Of a stretch of 57,861 bases of DNA, positions 1 to 13,091 are shown in pieces (position 1 is the stretch's first letter; every line of letters starts with the position of its first letter). The stretch comes from Saccoglossus kowalevskii (lineage: Eukaryota > Hemichordata > Enteropneusta > Harrimaniidae): assembly GCF_000003605.2 (NCBI RefSeq), contig NW_003119788.1, forward strand, positions 1 to 57,861. Reading direction: 5' to 3'. Under the pieces are notes generated by a model. The model worked only from the letters and a program-made list of their open reading frames with translations. It was not told the origin of the DNA and did not search any database. A program made the translations under genes and the position numbers.

Positions 1-479
1 TCATTTATGTAACACACTAGAGAGCATCACAGGTGTTTATGTAACACACTATAGGGCATCATAGGTGTTTATATGACACACTAGAGGGCATCATAGGTGT
101 TTATGTAACACACTAGAGGGCATCATAGGTGTTTATGTAACACACTAGAGGGCATCATAGGTGTTTATGTAACACACTAGAATGCATCATAGGTGTTTAT
201 GTAACACACTAAAGGGCATCGCAGGTGTTTATGTAACACACTAGAGGGCATCATAGGTGTTTATATAACACACTAGAGGGCGTCATAGGTGTTTATGTAA
301 CACACTAGAGGGCATCATAGGTGTTTATGTAACACACGAGAGGGCAACATAGGTGTTTATGTAACACTGCTGAAGGGCATCATAGGTGTTTATGTAACAC
401 ACTAGAGGGCATCACAGTTGTTCATGTAACACACTAGAGGGCATCATAGGTGTTTATGTAACACACTAGAGGGCATCAC

Positions 480-735
480 AGTTGTTCATGTAACACACTA
501 GAGGGCATCTTTATGTAACACACTACAGGGCATCACAGTTGTTCATGTAACACACTACAGGGCATCATAGGTGTTTATGTAACACACTACAATGCATCAT
601 AGATGTTTATGTAACACACTAAAGGGCATCGCAGGTGTTTATGTAACACACTACAGGGCATCCTAGTGTTTATATAACACACTAAGGGCATCATAGTGTT
701 TATGTAACACACTAAGGGCACCATAGTGTTTATGT
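480..735 (+). repeat. Degraded monomer patch near the left end
   Basis: This patch follows the same order of variants as about 2,210-2,470 and 17,830-18,060: AGTTGTTCATG, the 25-bp deletion monomer, GAATGC, CATCGC, CATCCTAG, TTATATAAC. It carries extra changes. CTAGAGGG is replaced by CTACAGGG in several units, and near 661-725 consecutive monomers lose bases (CATAGTGTTT instead of CATAGGTGTTT, CTAAGGGC instead of CTAGAGGGC). It shares CATAGATGTTT with the 17.9-kb copy. It reads as a decaying or poorly base-called copy of an otherwise well-kept block. Sequence alone does not separate those two. Confidence 0.75.
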
Positions 736-895
736 AACACACTAGAGGGCATCACAGGTGTTTATGTAACACACTAGATGGCATCATAGGTGTTTATGTA
801 ACACACTAGAGGGCATCACAGGTGTTCATGTAACACACTAGAGGGCATCATAGGTGTTTATGTAACACACTAGAGGGCATCATAGGTGTTTATGT

Positions 896-1325
896 AACAC
901 TGTACAAGGCATCCCAAGGGGTTAAGTAACACCCTAAAAGGCATCCCTAGTGTTTATGTAACACCCGATATGGGATCTCATGTGTTTATGTGTCACACTA
1001 TAGGGGATCTCAATTGTTTATATGACACACTATAGAGCATCTCATATGTTTATATAACACACTATAGGGGACCTCACGTGTTTATGTGTCACACTATAGA
1101 GGATCTCTTGAGTTTATGTAACACACTACATGACATCTTATCTGTTTATGTACCACACTACAACGCATCTTATGAGTTTATGTACCACACTACCTCGCAT
1201 CTCATGAGTTTATGTAACACACTACATGGCATCTGATGAGTTTACATAACACACTACATCGCATCTGATGCTGTTATGTACTACACTACAAGGCACCTGA
1301 TGAGTTTATGTAAACACACTAGATG
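896..1325 (+). repeat. Diverged monomer island 1 (about 13-14 old monomers)
   Basis: The roughly 32-bp period continues but most units differ from consensus at many positions. It begins with AACACTGTACAAGGCATCCC, continues with AACACCCTAAAAGGCATCC and then units ending in ATCTCAT with TATGTGTCACACTATAG, and finally a group with ATCTGATGAGTTTATGTA and CACTACA. It returns to normal monomers through ACTAGATGGCATCACAAGG. Neighbouring units within the island resemble each other more than the array consensus: the CTATAG group lies in its first half and the CTACA group in its second. Such divergence is typical of satellite edges, so finding it 1 kb inside the window suggests an old array edge or a relic subfamily enclosed by younger, homogenised DNA. 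That origin is inference. Confidence 0.9.
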
Positions 1326-2027
1326 GCATCACAAGGTGTTTATGTAACACACTAGAGGGCATCGCAGGTGTTTATGTAACACACTAGATGGCATCATAGG
1401 TGTTTATATAACACACTAGAGGGCATCATAGGCGTTTATGTAACACACTAGAGGGCACCATAGGTGTTTATGTAACACACTAGAGGGCATCACAGGTGTT
1501 TATGTAACACACTAGAGGGCATCATAGGTGTTATGTAACACACTAGAGGGCATCACAGGTGTTTATGTAACACACTAGAGGGCATCATAGGTGTTTATGT
1601 AACACACTAGAGGGCATCATAGGTGTTTATGTAACACACTAGAATGCATCATAGGTGTTTATGTAACACACTAAAGGGCATCGCAGGTGTTTATGTAACA
1701 CACTAGAGGGCATCATAGGTGTTTATATAACACACTAGAGGGCGTCATAGGTGTTTATGTAACACACTAGAGGGCACCATAGGTGTTTATGTAACACACT
1801 AGAGGGCTTCACAGGTGTTTATGTAACACACTAGAGGGCATCATAGGTGTTATGTAACACACTAGAGGGCATCACATGTGTTTATGTAACACACTAGAGG
1901 GCATCATAGGTGTTTATGTAACACACTAGAGGGCATCACAGGTATTTATGTAACACACTAGAGGGCATCATAGGTGTTTATGTAACACACAAGAGGGCAA
2001 CATAGGTGTTTATGTAACACTGCTGGA

Positions 2028-4025
2028 GGGCATCATAGGTGTTTATGTAACACACGAGAGGGCAACATAGGTGTTTATGTAACACTGCTGAAGGGCATCA
2101 TAGGTGTTTATGTAACACACTAGAGGGCATCACAGTTGTTCATGTAACACACTAGAGGGCATCATAGGTGTTTATGTAACACACTAGAGGGCATCACAGT
2201 TGTTCATGTAACACACTAGAGGGCATCTTTATGTAACACACTAGAGGGCATCACAGTTGTTCATGTAACACACTAGAGGGCATCATAGGTGTTTATGTAA
2301 CACACTAGAATGCATCATAGGTGTTTATGTAACACACTAAAGGGCATCGCAGGTGTTTATGTAACACACTAGAGGGCATCCTAGGTGTTTATATAACACA
2401 CTAGAGGGCATCATAGGTGTTTATGTAACACACTAGAGGGCACCATAGGTGTTTATGTAACACACTAGAGGGCATCACAGGTGTTTATGTAACACACTAG
2501 AGGGCATCATAGGTGTTATGTAACACACCAGAGGGCATCACAGGTGTTTATGTAACACACTAGAGGGCATCACAGGTGTTTATGTAACACACTAGATGGC
2601 ATCACAGGTGTTTATGTAACACACTAGAGGGCATCATAGGTGTTTATGTAACACACTAGAGGGCATCATAGGTGTTTATGTAACACACAAGAGGGCAACA
2701 TAGGTGTTTATGTAACACTGCTCGAGGGCATCATAGGTGTTTATGTAACACACGAGAGGGCAACATAGGTGTTTATGTAACACTGCTGAAGGGCATCATA
2801 GGTGTTTATGTAACACACTAGAGGGCATCACAGTTGTTCATGTAACACACTAGAGGGCATCATAGGTGTTTATGTAACACACTAGAGGGCATCACAGTTG
2901 TTCATGTAACACACTAGAGGGCATCTTTATGTAACACACTAGAGGGCATCACAGTTGTTCATGTAACACACTAGAGGGCTTCATAGGTGTTTATGTAACA
3001 CACTAGAGGGCTTCATAGGTGTTTATGTAACACACTAGAGGGCCTCACAGGTGTTTATGTAACACACTAGAGGGCATCATAGGTGTTTATGTAACACACT
3101 AGAGGGCATCACAGTTGTTCATGTAACACACTAGAGGGCAACATAGGTGTTTATGTAACACTGCTGGAGGGCATCATAGGTGTTTATGTAACACACGAGA
3201 GGGCAACATAGGTGTTTATGTAACACTGCTGAAGGGCATCATAGGTGTTTATGTAACACACTAGAGGGCATCACAGTTGTTCATGTAACACACTAGAGGG
3301 CATCACAGTTGTTCATGTAACACACTAGAGGGCATCATAGGTGTTTATGTAACACACTAGAGGGCATCATAGGTGTTTATGTAACACACTAGAGGGCATC
3401 ATATGTGTTTATGTAACACACAAGCGGGCAACATAGGTGTTTATGTAACACTGCTGGAGGGCATCATAGGTGTTTATGTAACACACGAGAGGGCAACATA
3501 GGTATTTATGTAACACTGCTGAAGGGCATCATAGGTGTTTATGTAACACACTAGAGGGCATCACAGTTGTTCATGTAACACACTAGAGGGCATCATAGGT
3601 GTTTATGTAACACACTAGAGGGTATCACACGTGTTTATGTAACACACTAGAGGGCAACATAGGTGTTTATGTAACACACTAGAGGGCATCACAGGTATTT
3701 ATGTAACACACTAGAGGGCATCACAGGTGTTTATGTAACACACTAGAGGGCATCATAGGTGTTTATGTAACACACTAGAGGGCACCATAGGTGTTTATGT
3801 AACACACTAGAGGGCATCACAGGTATTTATGTAACACACTAGAGGGCATCATAGGTATTTATGTAACACACTAGAGGGCATCATAGGTGTTTATGTAACA
3901 CACTAGAGGGCATCACAGGTGTTTATGTAACACACTAGAGGGCATCACAGGTGTTTATGTAACACACTAGATGGCATCACAGGTGTTTATGTAACACACT
4001 AGAGGGCATCATAAGTGTTTATATA
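2028..4025 (+). repeat. About 2-kb segmental copy of 17,641-19,638
   Basis: Rare markers line up at one offset of 15,613 bp: CTGCTCGAGG (2,719 and 18,332), the TATCACACGTG monomer (3,623 and 19,236) and the CAAGCGGGC monomer (about 3,421 and 19,034). A one-monomer slip occurs near 3,000, where this copy has two CTTCATAGG units and the other has none, and it is compensated further on. The match ends where this copy has CATAAGTG and the other CATAATTG. The copies are nearly identical otherwise by eye. Confidence 0.85.
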
Positions 4026-4583
4026 ACACACAAGAGGGCAACATAGGTGTTTATGTAACACTGCTGGAGGGCATCATAGGTGTTTATGTAACACACGAGA
4101 GGGCAACATAGGTGTTTATGTAACACTGCTGAAGGGCATCATAGGTGTTTATGTAACACACTAGAGGGCATCACAGTTGTTCACGTAACACACTAGAGGG
4201 CATCATAGGTGTTTATGTAACACACTAGAGGCATCACAGGTGTTTATGTAACACACTAGAGGGCACCATAGGTGTTTATGTAACACACTAGAGGGCATCA
4301 CAGGTATTTATGTAACACACTAGAGGGCATCACAGGTGTTTATGTAACACACTAGAGGGCATCATAGGTGTTTATGTAACACACTAGAGGGCACCATAGG
4401 TGCTTATGTAACACACTAGAGGGCATCACAGGTATTTATGTAACACACTAAAGGGCATCATAGGTATTTATGTAACACACTAGAGGGCATCACAGGTGTT
4501 TATGTAACACACTAGAGGGCATCATAGGTGTTTATGTAACACACTAGAGGGCATCACAGATGTTTATGTAACACACTAGAGGG

Positions 4584-5890
4584 CATCATCATAGGTGTTT
4601 ATGTAACACACTATAGGGAATCACAGGTGTTTATGTAACACACTAGAGGGCACCACAGGTGTTTATATAACACACTAGAGGGCATCACAGGTGTTTATGT
4701 AACACACTAGAGGGCATCATAGGTGTTTATGTAACACACTAGAGGGCATCACAGGTGTTTATGTAACACACTAGAGGGCATCACAGGTGTTTATGTAACA
4801 CACTAGATGGCATCACAGGTGTTTATGTAACACACTAGAGGGCATCATAGGTGTTTATATAACACACTAGAGGGCATCATAGGTGTTTATGTAACGCACT
4901 AGAGGGCACCATAGGTGTTTATGTAACACACTAGAATGCATCATAGGTGTTTGTGTAACACACTAAAGGGCTTCGCAGGTGTTTATGTAACACACTAGAT
5001 GGCATCATAGGTGTTTATATAACACACTAGAGGGCATCATAGGCGTTTATGTAACACACTAGAGGGCACCATAGGTGTTTATGTAACACACTAGAGGGCA
5101 TCACAGGTGTTTATGTAACACACTAGAGGGCATCATAGGTGTTATGTAACACACTAGAGGGCATCACAGGTGTTTATGTAACACACTAGAGGGCATCATA
5201 GGTGTTTATGTAACACACTAGAGGGCACCATAGGTGTTTATGTAACACACTAGAGGGCATCACAGCTGTTTATGTAACACACTAGAGGGCATCATAGGTG
5301 TTTATGTAACACACTAGAGGGCATCATAGGTGTTTATGTAACACACTAGAGGGCATCATAGGTGTTTATGTAACACACAAGAGGGCAACATAGGTGTTTA
5401 TGTAACACTGCTGGAGGGCATCATAGGTGTTTATGTAACACACGAGAGGGCAACATAGGTGTTTATGTAACACTGCTGAAGGGCATCATAGGTGTTTATG
5501 TAACACACTAGAGGGCATCACAGTTGTTCATGTAACACACTAGAGGGCATCATAGGTGTTTATGTAACACACTAGAGGGCATCACAGTTGTTCATGTAAC
5601 ACACTAGAGGGCATCTTTATGTAACACACTAGAGGGCATCACAGTTGTTCATGTAACACACTAGAGGGCATCATAGGTGTTTATGTAACACACTAGAGGG
5701 CTCACAGGTGTTTATGTAACACACTAGAGGGCATCATAGGTGTTTATGTAACACACTAGAGGGCATCACAGTTGTTCATGTAACACACTAGAGGGCAACA
5801 TAGGTGTTTATGTAACACTGCTGGAGGGCATCATAGGTGTTTATGTAACACACGAGAGGGCAACATAGGTGTTTATGTAACACTGCTGAA
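4584..5890 (+). repeat. Segmental copy of about 10.3-11.75 kb
   Basis: CATCATCAT lies at 4,584 and 10,307 (offset 5,723). AGGCGTTT (5,041 and 10,892), CAGCTG (5,263 and 11,114) and the rare deletion GGGCTCACAGG (5,698 and 11,549) all lie at offset 5,851. The 128-bp change is exactly four monomers, present only in the right copy around 10.65-10.78 kb. Sharing GGGCTCAC, found nowhere else that I noticed, argues for common descent rather than convergent variants. Confidence 0.85.
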
Positions 5891-6392
5891 GGGCATCATA
5901 TGTGTTTATGTAACACACTAGAGGGCATCACAGTTGTTCATGTAACACACTAGAGGGCATCTTTATGTAACACACTAGAGGGCATCACAGTTGTTCATGT
6001 AACACACTAGAGGGCATCATAGGTGTTTATGTAACACACTAGAGGGCCTCACAGGTGTTTATGTAACACACTAGAGGGCATCATAGGTGTTTATGTAACA
6101 CACTAGAGGACATCACAGTTGTTCATGTAACACACTAGAGGGCAACATAGGTGTTTATGTAACACTGCTGGAGGGCATCATAGGTGTTTATGTAACACAC
6201 GAGAGGGCAACATAGGTGTTTATGTAACACTGCTGAAGGGCATCACAGTTGTTCATGTAACACACTAGAGGGCAACATAGGTGTTTATGTAACACTGCTG
6301 GAGGGCATCATAGGTGTTTATGTAACACACAAGAGGGCAACATAGGTGTTTATGTAACACTGCTGGAGGGCATCATAGGTGTTTATGTAACA

Positions 6393-6714
6393 CACGAGAG
6401 GACAACATAGGTGTTTATGTAACACTGCTGAAGGGCATCATAGGTGTTTATGTAACACACTAGAGGGCATCACAGTTGTTCATGTAACACACTAGAGGGC
6501 ATCATAGGTGTTTATGTAACACACTAGAGGGCATCACAGGTGTTTATGTAACACACGAGAGGGCAACATAGGTGTTTATGTAACACTGCTGAAGGGCATC
6601 ATAGGTGTTTATGTAACACACTAGAGGGCATCACAGTTGTTCATGTAACACACTAGAGGGCATCATAGGGGTTTATGTAACACACTAGAGGGCATCACAG
6701 GTGTTTATGTAACA
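6393..6714 (+). repeat. 161-bp pentamer repeated twice
   Basis: CACGAGAGG recurs at 6,393 and 6,554, exactly 161 bp apart (four 32-bp monomers plus one 33-bp monomer). Unit order is CGAGAGG-CAACAT, TGCTGAAGGG, CATCACAGTTGTTCATG, CATCAT, CATCACAGG. The first copy has GAGGACAAC instead of GAGGGCAAC. Confidence 0.85.
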
Positions 6715-8459
6715 CACTAGAGGGCACCATAGGTGTTTATGTAACACACTAGAGGGCATCACAGGTATTTATGTAACACACTAGAGGGCATCACAGGTGT
6801 TTATGTAACACACTAGAGGGCATCATAGGTGTTTATGTAACACACTAGAGGGCACCATAGGTGTTTATGTAACACACTAGAGGGCATCACAGGTATTTAT
6901 GTAACACACTAGAGGGCATCATAGGTATTTATGTAACACACTAGAGGGCATCATAGGTGTTTATGTAACACACTAGAGGGCATCACAGGTGTTTATGTAA
7001 CACACTAGAGGGCATCACAGGTGTTTATGTAACACACTAGAGAGCATCACAGGTGTTTATGTAACACACTAGAGGGCATCATAGGTGTTTATATAACACA
7101 CTAGAGGGCATCATAGGTGTTTATGTAACGCACTAGAGGGCACCATAGGTGTTTATGTAACACACTAGAGGGCATCATAGGTGTTTATGTAACACACTAG
7201 AGGGCATCATAGGTGTTTATGTAACACACTAGAATGCATCATTGGTGTTTATGTAACACACTAAAGGGCATCGCAGGTGTTTATGTAACACACTAGAGGG
7301 CATCATAGGTGTTTATATAACACACTAGAGGGCGTCATAGGTGTTTATGTAACACACTAGAGGGCACCATAGGTGTTTATGTAACACACTAGAGGGCTTC
7401 ACAGGTGTTTATGTAACACACTAGAGGGCATCATAGGTGTTATGTAACACACTAGAGGGCATCACAGGTGTTTATGTAACACACTAGAGGGCATCATAGG
7501 TGTTTATGTAATACACTAGAGGGCACCATAGGTGTTAATGTAACACACTAGAGGGCATCACAGGTGTTTATGTAACACACTAGAGGGCATCATAGGTGTT
7601 TATGTAACACACTAGAGGGCATCATAGGTGTTTATGTAACACACTAGAGGGCATCATAGGTGTTTATGTAACACACAAGAGGGCAACATAGGTGTTTATG
7701 TAACACTGCTGGAGGGCATCATAGGTGTTTATGAAACACACGAGAGGGCAACATAGGTGTTTATGTAAGACTGCTGAAGGGCATCATAGGTGTTTATGTA
7801 ACACACTAGAGGGCATCACAGTTGTTCATGTAACACACTAGAGGGCATCATAGGTGTTTATGTAACACACTAGAGGGCATCACAGGTGTTTATGTAACAC
7901 ACTAGAGGGCACCATAGGTGTTTATGTAACACACTAGAGGGCATCACAGGTGTTTATGTAACACACTAGAGGGCATCATAGGTGTTTATGTAACACACTA
8001 GAATGCATCATAGGTGTTTATGTAACACACTAAAGGGCATCGCAGGTGTTTATGTAACACACTAGAGGGCATCATAGGTGTTTATATAACACACTAGAGG
8101 GCATCATAGGTGTTTATGTAACACACTAGAGGGCATCATAGGTGTTTATGTAACACACTAGAGGGCACCATAGGTGTTTATGTAACACACTAGAGGGCAT
8201 CATAGGTGTTTATGTAACACACTAGATGGCATCATAGGTATTTATGTAACACACTAGAGGGCATCATAGGTGTTTATGTAACACACTAGAGGGCATCACA
8301 GGTGTTTATGTAACACACTAGAGGGCATCACAGGTGTTTATGTAACACACTAGAGAGCATCACAGGTGTTTATGTAACACACTAGAGGGCATCATAGGTG
8401 TTTATATAACACACTAGAGGGCATCATAGGTGTTTATGTAACGCACTAGAGGGCACCAT

Positions 8460-9153
8460 AGGTGTTTATGTAACACACTAGAGGGCATCATAGGTGTTTA
8501 TGTAACACACTAGAGGGCATCATAGGTGTTTATGTAACACACTAGAATGCATCATAGGTGTTTATGTAACACACTAAAGGGCATCGCAAGTGTTTATGTA
8601 ACACACTAGAGGGCATCATAGGTGTTTATATAACACACTAGAGGGCGTCATAGGTGTTTATGTAACACACTAGAGGGCACCATAGGTGTTTATGTAACAC
8701 ACTAGAGGGCTTCACAGGTGTTTATGTAACACACTAGAGGGCATCATAGGTGTTATGTAACACACTAGAGGGCATCACAGGTGTTTATGTAACACACTAG
8801 AGGGCATCATAGGTGTTTATGTAACACACTAGAGGGCACCATAGGTGTTTATGTAACACACTAGAGGGCATCACAGGTGTTTATGTAACACACTAGAGGG
8901 CATCATAGGTGTTTATGTAACACACTAGAGGGCATCATAGGTGTTTATGTAACACACTAGAGGGCATCATAGGTGTTTATGTAACACACAAGAGGGCAAC
9001 ATAGGTGTTTATGTAACACTGCTGGAGGGCATCATAGGTGCTTATGAAACACACGAGAGGGCAACATAGGTGTTTATGTAACACTGCTGAAGGGCATCAT
9101 AGGTGTTTATGTAACACACTAGAGGGCATCACAGTTGTTCATGTAACACACTA
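8460..9153 (+). repeat. 694-bp copy of 38,460-39,153
   Basis: Reading the two stretches line against line shows the same bases except at 9,041 (C against T) and 9,047 (A against T). It includes the CATCGCAAGTG monomer, seen also near 48.6 kb. The match breaks upstream at 8,459 (CACCAT against CCTCAC) and downstream at 9,154 (CTAAAGGG against CTAGAGGG). Both breaks lie inside a monomer and look like ordinary variant switches. Confidence 0.9.
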
Positions 9154-10139
9154 AAGGGCATCGCAGGTGTTTATGTAACACACTAGAGGGCATCATAGGT
9201 GTTTATATAACACACTAGAGGGCATCATAGGTGTTTATGTAACACACGAGAGGGCAACATAGGTCTTTATGTAACACTGCTGAAGGGCATCATAGGTGTT
9301 TATGTAACACACTAGAGGGCATCACAGTTGTTCATGTAACACACTAGAGGGCATCATAGGTGTTTATGTAACACACTAGAGGGCATCACAGTTGTTCATG
9401 TAACACACTAGAGGGCATCTTTATGTAACACACTAGAGGGCATCACAGTTGTTCATGTAACACACTAGAGGGCTTCATAGGTGTTTATGTAACACACTAG
9501 AGGGCCTCACAGGTGTTTATGTAACACACTAGAGGGCATCATAGGTGTTTATGTAACACACTAGAGGGCATCACAGTTGTTCATGTAACACACTAGAGGG
9601 CAACATAGGTGTTTATGTAACACTGCTGGAGGGCATCATAGGTGTTTATGTAACACACTAGAGGGCATCATAGGTGTTATGTAACACACTAGAGGGCATC
9701 ACAGGTGTTTATGTAACACACTAGAGGGCATCATAGGTGTTTATGTAACACACTAGAGGGCACCATAGGTGTTTATGTAACACACTAGAGGGCATCACAG
9801 CTGTTTATGTAACACACTAGAGGGCATCATAGGTGTTTTATGTAACACACTATAGGGCATCATAGGTGTTTATGTAACACACTAGAGGGCATCATAGTGT
9901 TTTATGTAACACACAAGAGGGCAACATAGTGTTTATGTAACACTGCTGGAGGGCATCATAGGTGTTTATGTAACACACGAAAGGGCAACATAGGTGTTTA
10001 TGTAACACTGCTGAAGGGCATCATAGGTGTTTATGTAACACACTAGAGGGCATCACAGTTGTTCATGTAACACACTAGAGGGCATCACAGTTGTTCATGT
10101 AACACACTAGAGGGCATCATAGGTGTTTATGTAACACAC

Positions 10140-11750
10140 TAGACGGCATGACAGGTGTTTATGTAACACACTAGAGGGCACCATATGTGTTTATGTAACA
10201 CACTAGAGGGCATCACAGGTATTTATGTAACACACTAAAGGGCATCATAGGTATTTATGTAACACACTAGAGGGCATCACAGATGTTTATGTAACACACT
10301 AGAGGGCATCATCATAGGTGTTTATGTAACACACTATAGGGAATCACAGGTGTTTATGTAACACACTAGAGGGCACCACAGGTGTTTATGTAACACACTA
10401 GAGGGCATCGCAGGTGTTTATGTAACACACTAGAGGGCATCATAGGTGTTTATGTAACACACTAGAGGGCATCACAGGTGTTTATGTAACACACTAGAGG
10501 GCATCACAGGTGTTTATGTAACACACTAGATGGCATCACAGGTGTTTATGTAACACACTAGAGGGCATCATAGGTGTTTATATAACACACTAGAGGGCAT
10601 CATAGGTGTTTATGTAACGCACTAGAGGGCACCATAGGTGTTTATGTAACACACTAGATGGCATCACAGGTGTTTATGTAACACACTAGAGGGCATCACA
10701 GGTGTTTATGTAACACACTAGAGGGCATCATAGGTGTTTATGTAACACACTAGAGGGCATCATAGGTGTTTATGTAACACACTAGAATGCATCATAGGTG
10801 TTTATGTAACACACTAAAGGGCATCGCAGGTGTTTATGTAACACACTAGATGGCATCATAGGTGTTTATATAACACACTAGAGGGCATCATAGGCGTTTA
10901 TGTAACACACTAGAGGGCACCATAGGTGTTTATGTAACACACTAGAGGGCATCACAGGTGTTTATGTAACACACTAGAGGGCATCATAGGTGTTATGTAA
11001 CACACTAGAGGGCATCACAGGTGTTTATGTAACACACTAGAGGGCATCATAGGTGTTTATGTAACACACTAGAGGGCACCATAGGTGTTTATGTAACACA
11101 CTAGAGGGCATCACAGCTGTTTATGTAGCACACTAGAGGGCATCATAGGTGTTTATGTAACACACTAGAGGGCATCATAGGTGTTTATGTAACACACTAG
11201 AGGGCATCATAGGTGTTTATGTAACACACAAGAGGGCAACATAGGTGTTTATGTAACACTGCTGGAGGGCATCATAGGTGTTTATGTAACACACGAGAGG
11301 GCAACATAGGTGTTTATGTAACACTGCTGAAGGGCATCATAGGTGTTTATGTAACACACTAGAGGGCATCACAGTTGTTCATGTAACACACTAGAGGGCA
11401 TCATAGGTGTTTATGTAACACACTAGAGGGCATCACAGTTGTTCATGTAACACACTAGAGGGCATCTTTATGTAACACACTAGAGGGCATCACAGTTGTT
11501 CATGTAACACACTAGAGGGCATCATAGGTGTTTATGTAACACACTAGAGGGCTCACAGGTGTTTATGTAACACACTAGAGGGCATCATAGGTGTTTATGT
11601 AACACACTAGAGGGCATCACAGTTGTTCATGTAACAAACTAGAGGGCAACATAGGTGTTTATGTAACACTGCTGGAGGGCATCATAGGTGTTTATGTAAC
11701 ACACGAGAGGGCAACATAGGTGTTTATGTAACACTGCTGAAGGGCATCAT
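10140..11750 (+). repeat. Segmental copy of about 4.2-5.9 kb with four extra monomers
   Basis: Right-hand partner of the 4.6-kb block. It starts with the rare TAGACGGCATGACAGG monomer, which the left copy lacks. It contains CATCATCAT, CTATAGGGAATC, AGGCG, CAGCTG and GGGCTCAC in the same order as its partner. Private changes include TGTAGCACAC near 11,128 and GTAACAAACT near 11,632. The latter variant reappears at 34,870, 36,375 and 57,572. Confidence 0.8.
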
Positions 11751-12981
11751 AGGTGTTTATGTAACACACTAGAGGGCATCATAGGTGTTTATGTAACACA
11801 CTAGAGGGCATCATAGGTGTTTATGTAACACACTAGAGGGCATCATAGGTGCTTATGTAACACACAAGAGGGCAACATAGGTGTTTATGTAACACTGCTG
11901 GAGGGCATCATAGGTGTTTATGTAACACACGAGAGGGCAACATAGGTGTTTATGTAACACTGCTGAAGGGCATCATAGGTGTTTATGTAACACACTAGAG
12001 GGCATCACAGTTGTTCATGTAACACACTAGAGGGCATCATAGGTGTTTATGTAACACACTAGAGGGCATCACAGGTGTTTATGTAACACACTAGAGGGCA
12101 CCATAGGTGTTTATGTAACACACTAGAGGGCATCACAGGTATTTATGTAACACACTATAGGGCATCACAGGTGTTTATGTAACACACTAGAGGGCATCAT
12201 AGGTGTTTATGTAACACACTAGAGGGCACCATAGGTGTTTATGTAACACACTAGAGGGCATCACAGGTATTTATGTAACACACTAGAGGGCATCATAGGT
12301 ATTTATGTAACACACTAGAGGGCATCATAGGTGTTTATGTAACACACTAGAGGGCATCACAGGTGTTTATGTAACACACTAGAGGGCATCACAGGTGTTT
12401 ATGTAACACACTAGAGAGCATCACAGGTGTTTATGTAACACACTAGAGGGCATCATAGGTGTTTATATAACACACTAGAGGGCATCATAGGTGTTTATGT
12501 AACGCACTAGAGGGCACCATAGGTGTTTATGTAACACACTAGAGGGCATCACAGGTGTTTATGTAACACACTAGAGGGCATCATAGGTGTTTATGTAACA
12601 CACTAGAATGCATCATAGGTGTTTATGTAACACACTAAAGGGCATCGCAGGTGTTTATGTAACACACTAGAGGGCATCATAGGTATTTATATAACACACT
12701 AGAGGGCGTCATAGGTGTTTATGTAACACACTAGAGGGCACCATACGTGTTTATGTAACACACTAGAGGGCTTCACAGGTGTTTATGTAACACACTAGAG
12801 GGCATCATAGGTGTTTATAGTAACACACTAGAGGGCATCATAGGTGTTTATGTAACACACTAGAGGGCACCATAGGTGTTTATGTAACACACTAGAGGGC
12901 TTCACAGGTGTTTATGTAACACACTAGAGGGCATCATAGGTGTTTATGTAACACACTAGAGGGCATCATAGGTGTTTATGT

Positions 12982-13091
12982 AACACTGTAGAAGGCATCC
13001 TAAGTGTTTATGTAACACCCTAAAAGGCATCCTAAGTGGTTATGTAACACCCTAAAAGGCATCCTAAGTGGTTAAGTAACACCCGCTAGGG
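12982..13091 (+). repeat. Diverged monomer island 2
   Basis: About three and a half units differ from the array: AACACTGTAGAAGGCATCCT, then two units with AACACCCTAAAAGGCATCCT, then GTTAAGTAACACCCGCTAGG. These correspond to the opening units of the first island (ACTGTACAAGGCATCCC and ACCCTAAAAGGCATCCC with GTTAAGTAACACCC). The right boundary falls straight into the CATCATCAT monomer at 13,092, which elsewhere is preceded by a CATCACAGATG unit. Island 2 therefore marks a recombination or copy junction. The following units (CTATAGGGAATC, CTATAGGGCACC) are otherwise as in other copies. Confidence 0.88.

Noticed and set aside
896-1325. Transposon or gene fragment in the diverged island
   Set aside because: The 32-bp period and the TTTATGTAACAC core persist through it. 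There are no terminal repeats, target duplication or coding stretch.
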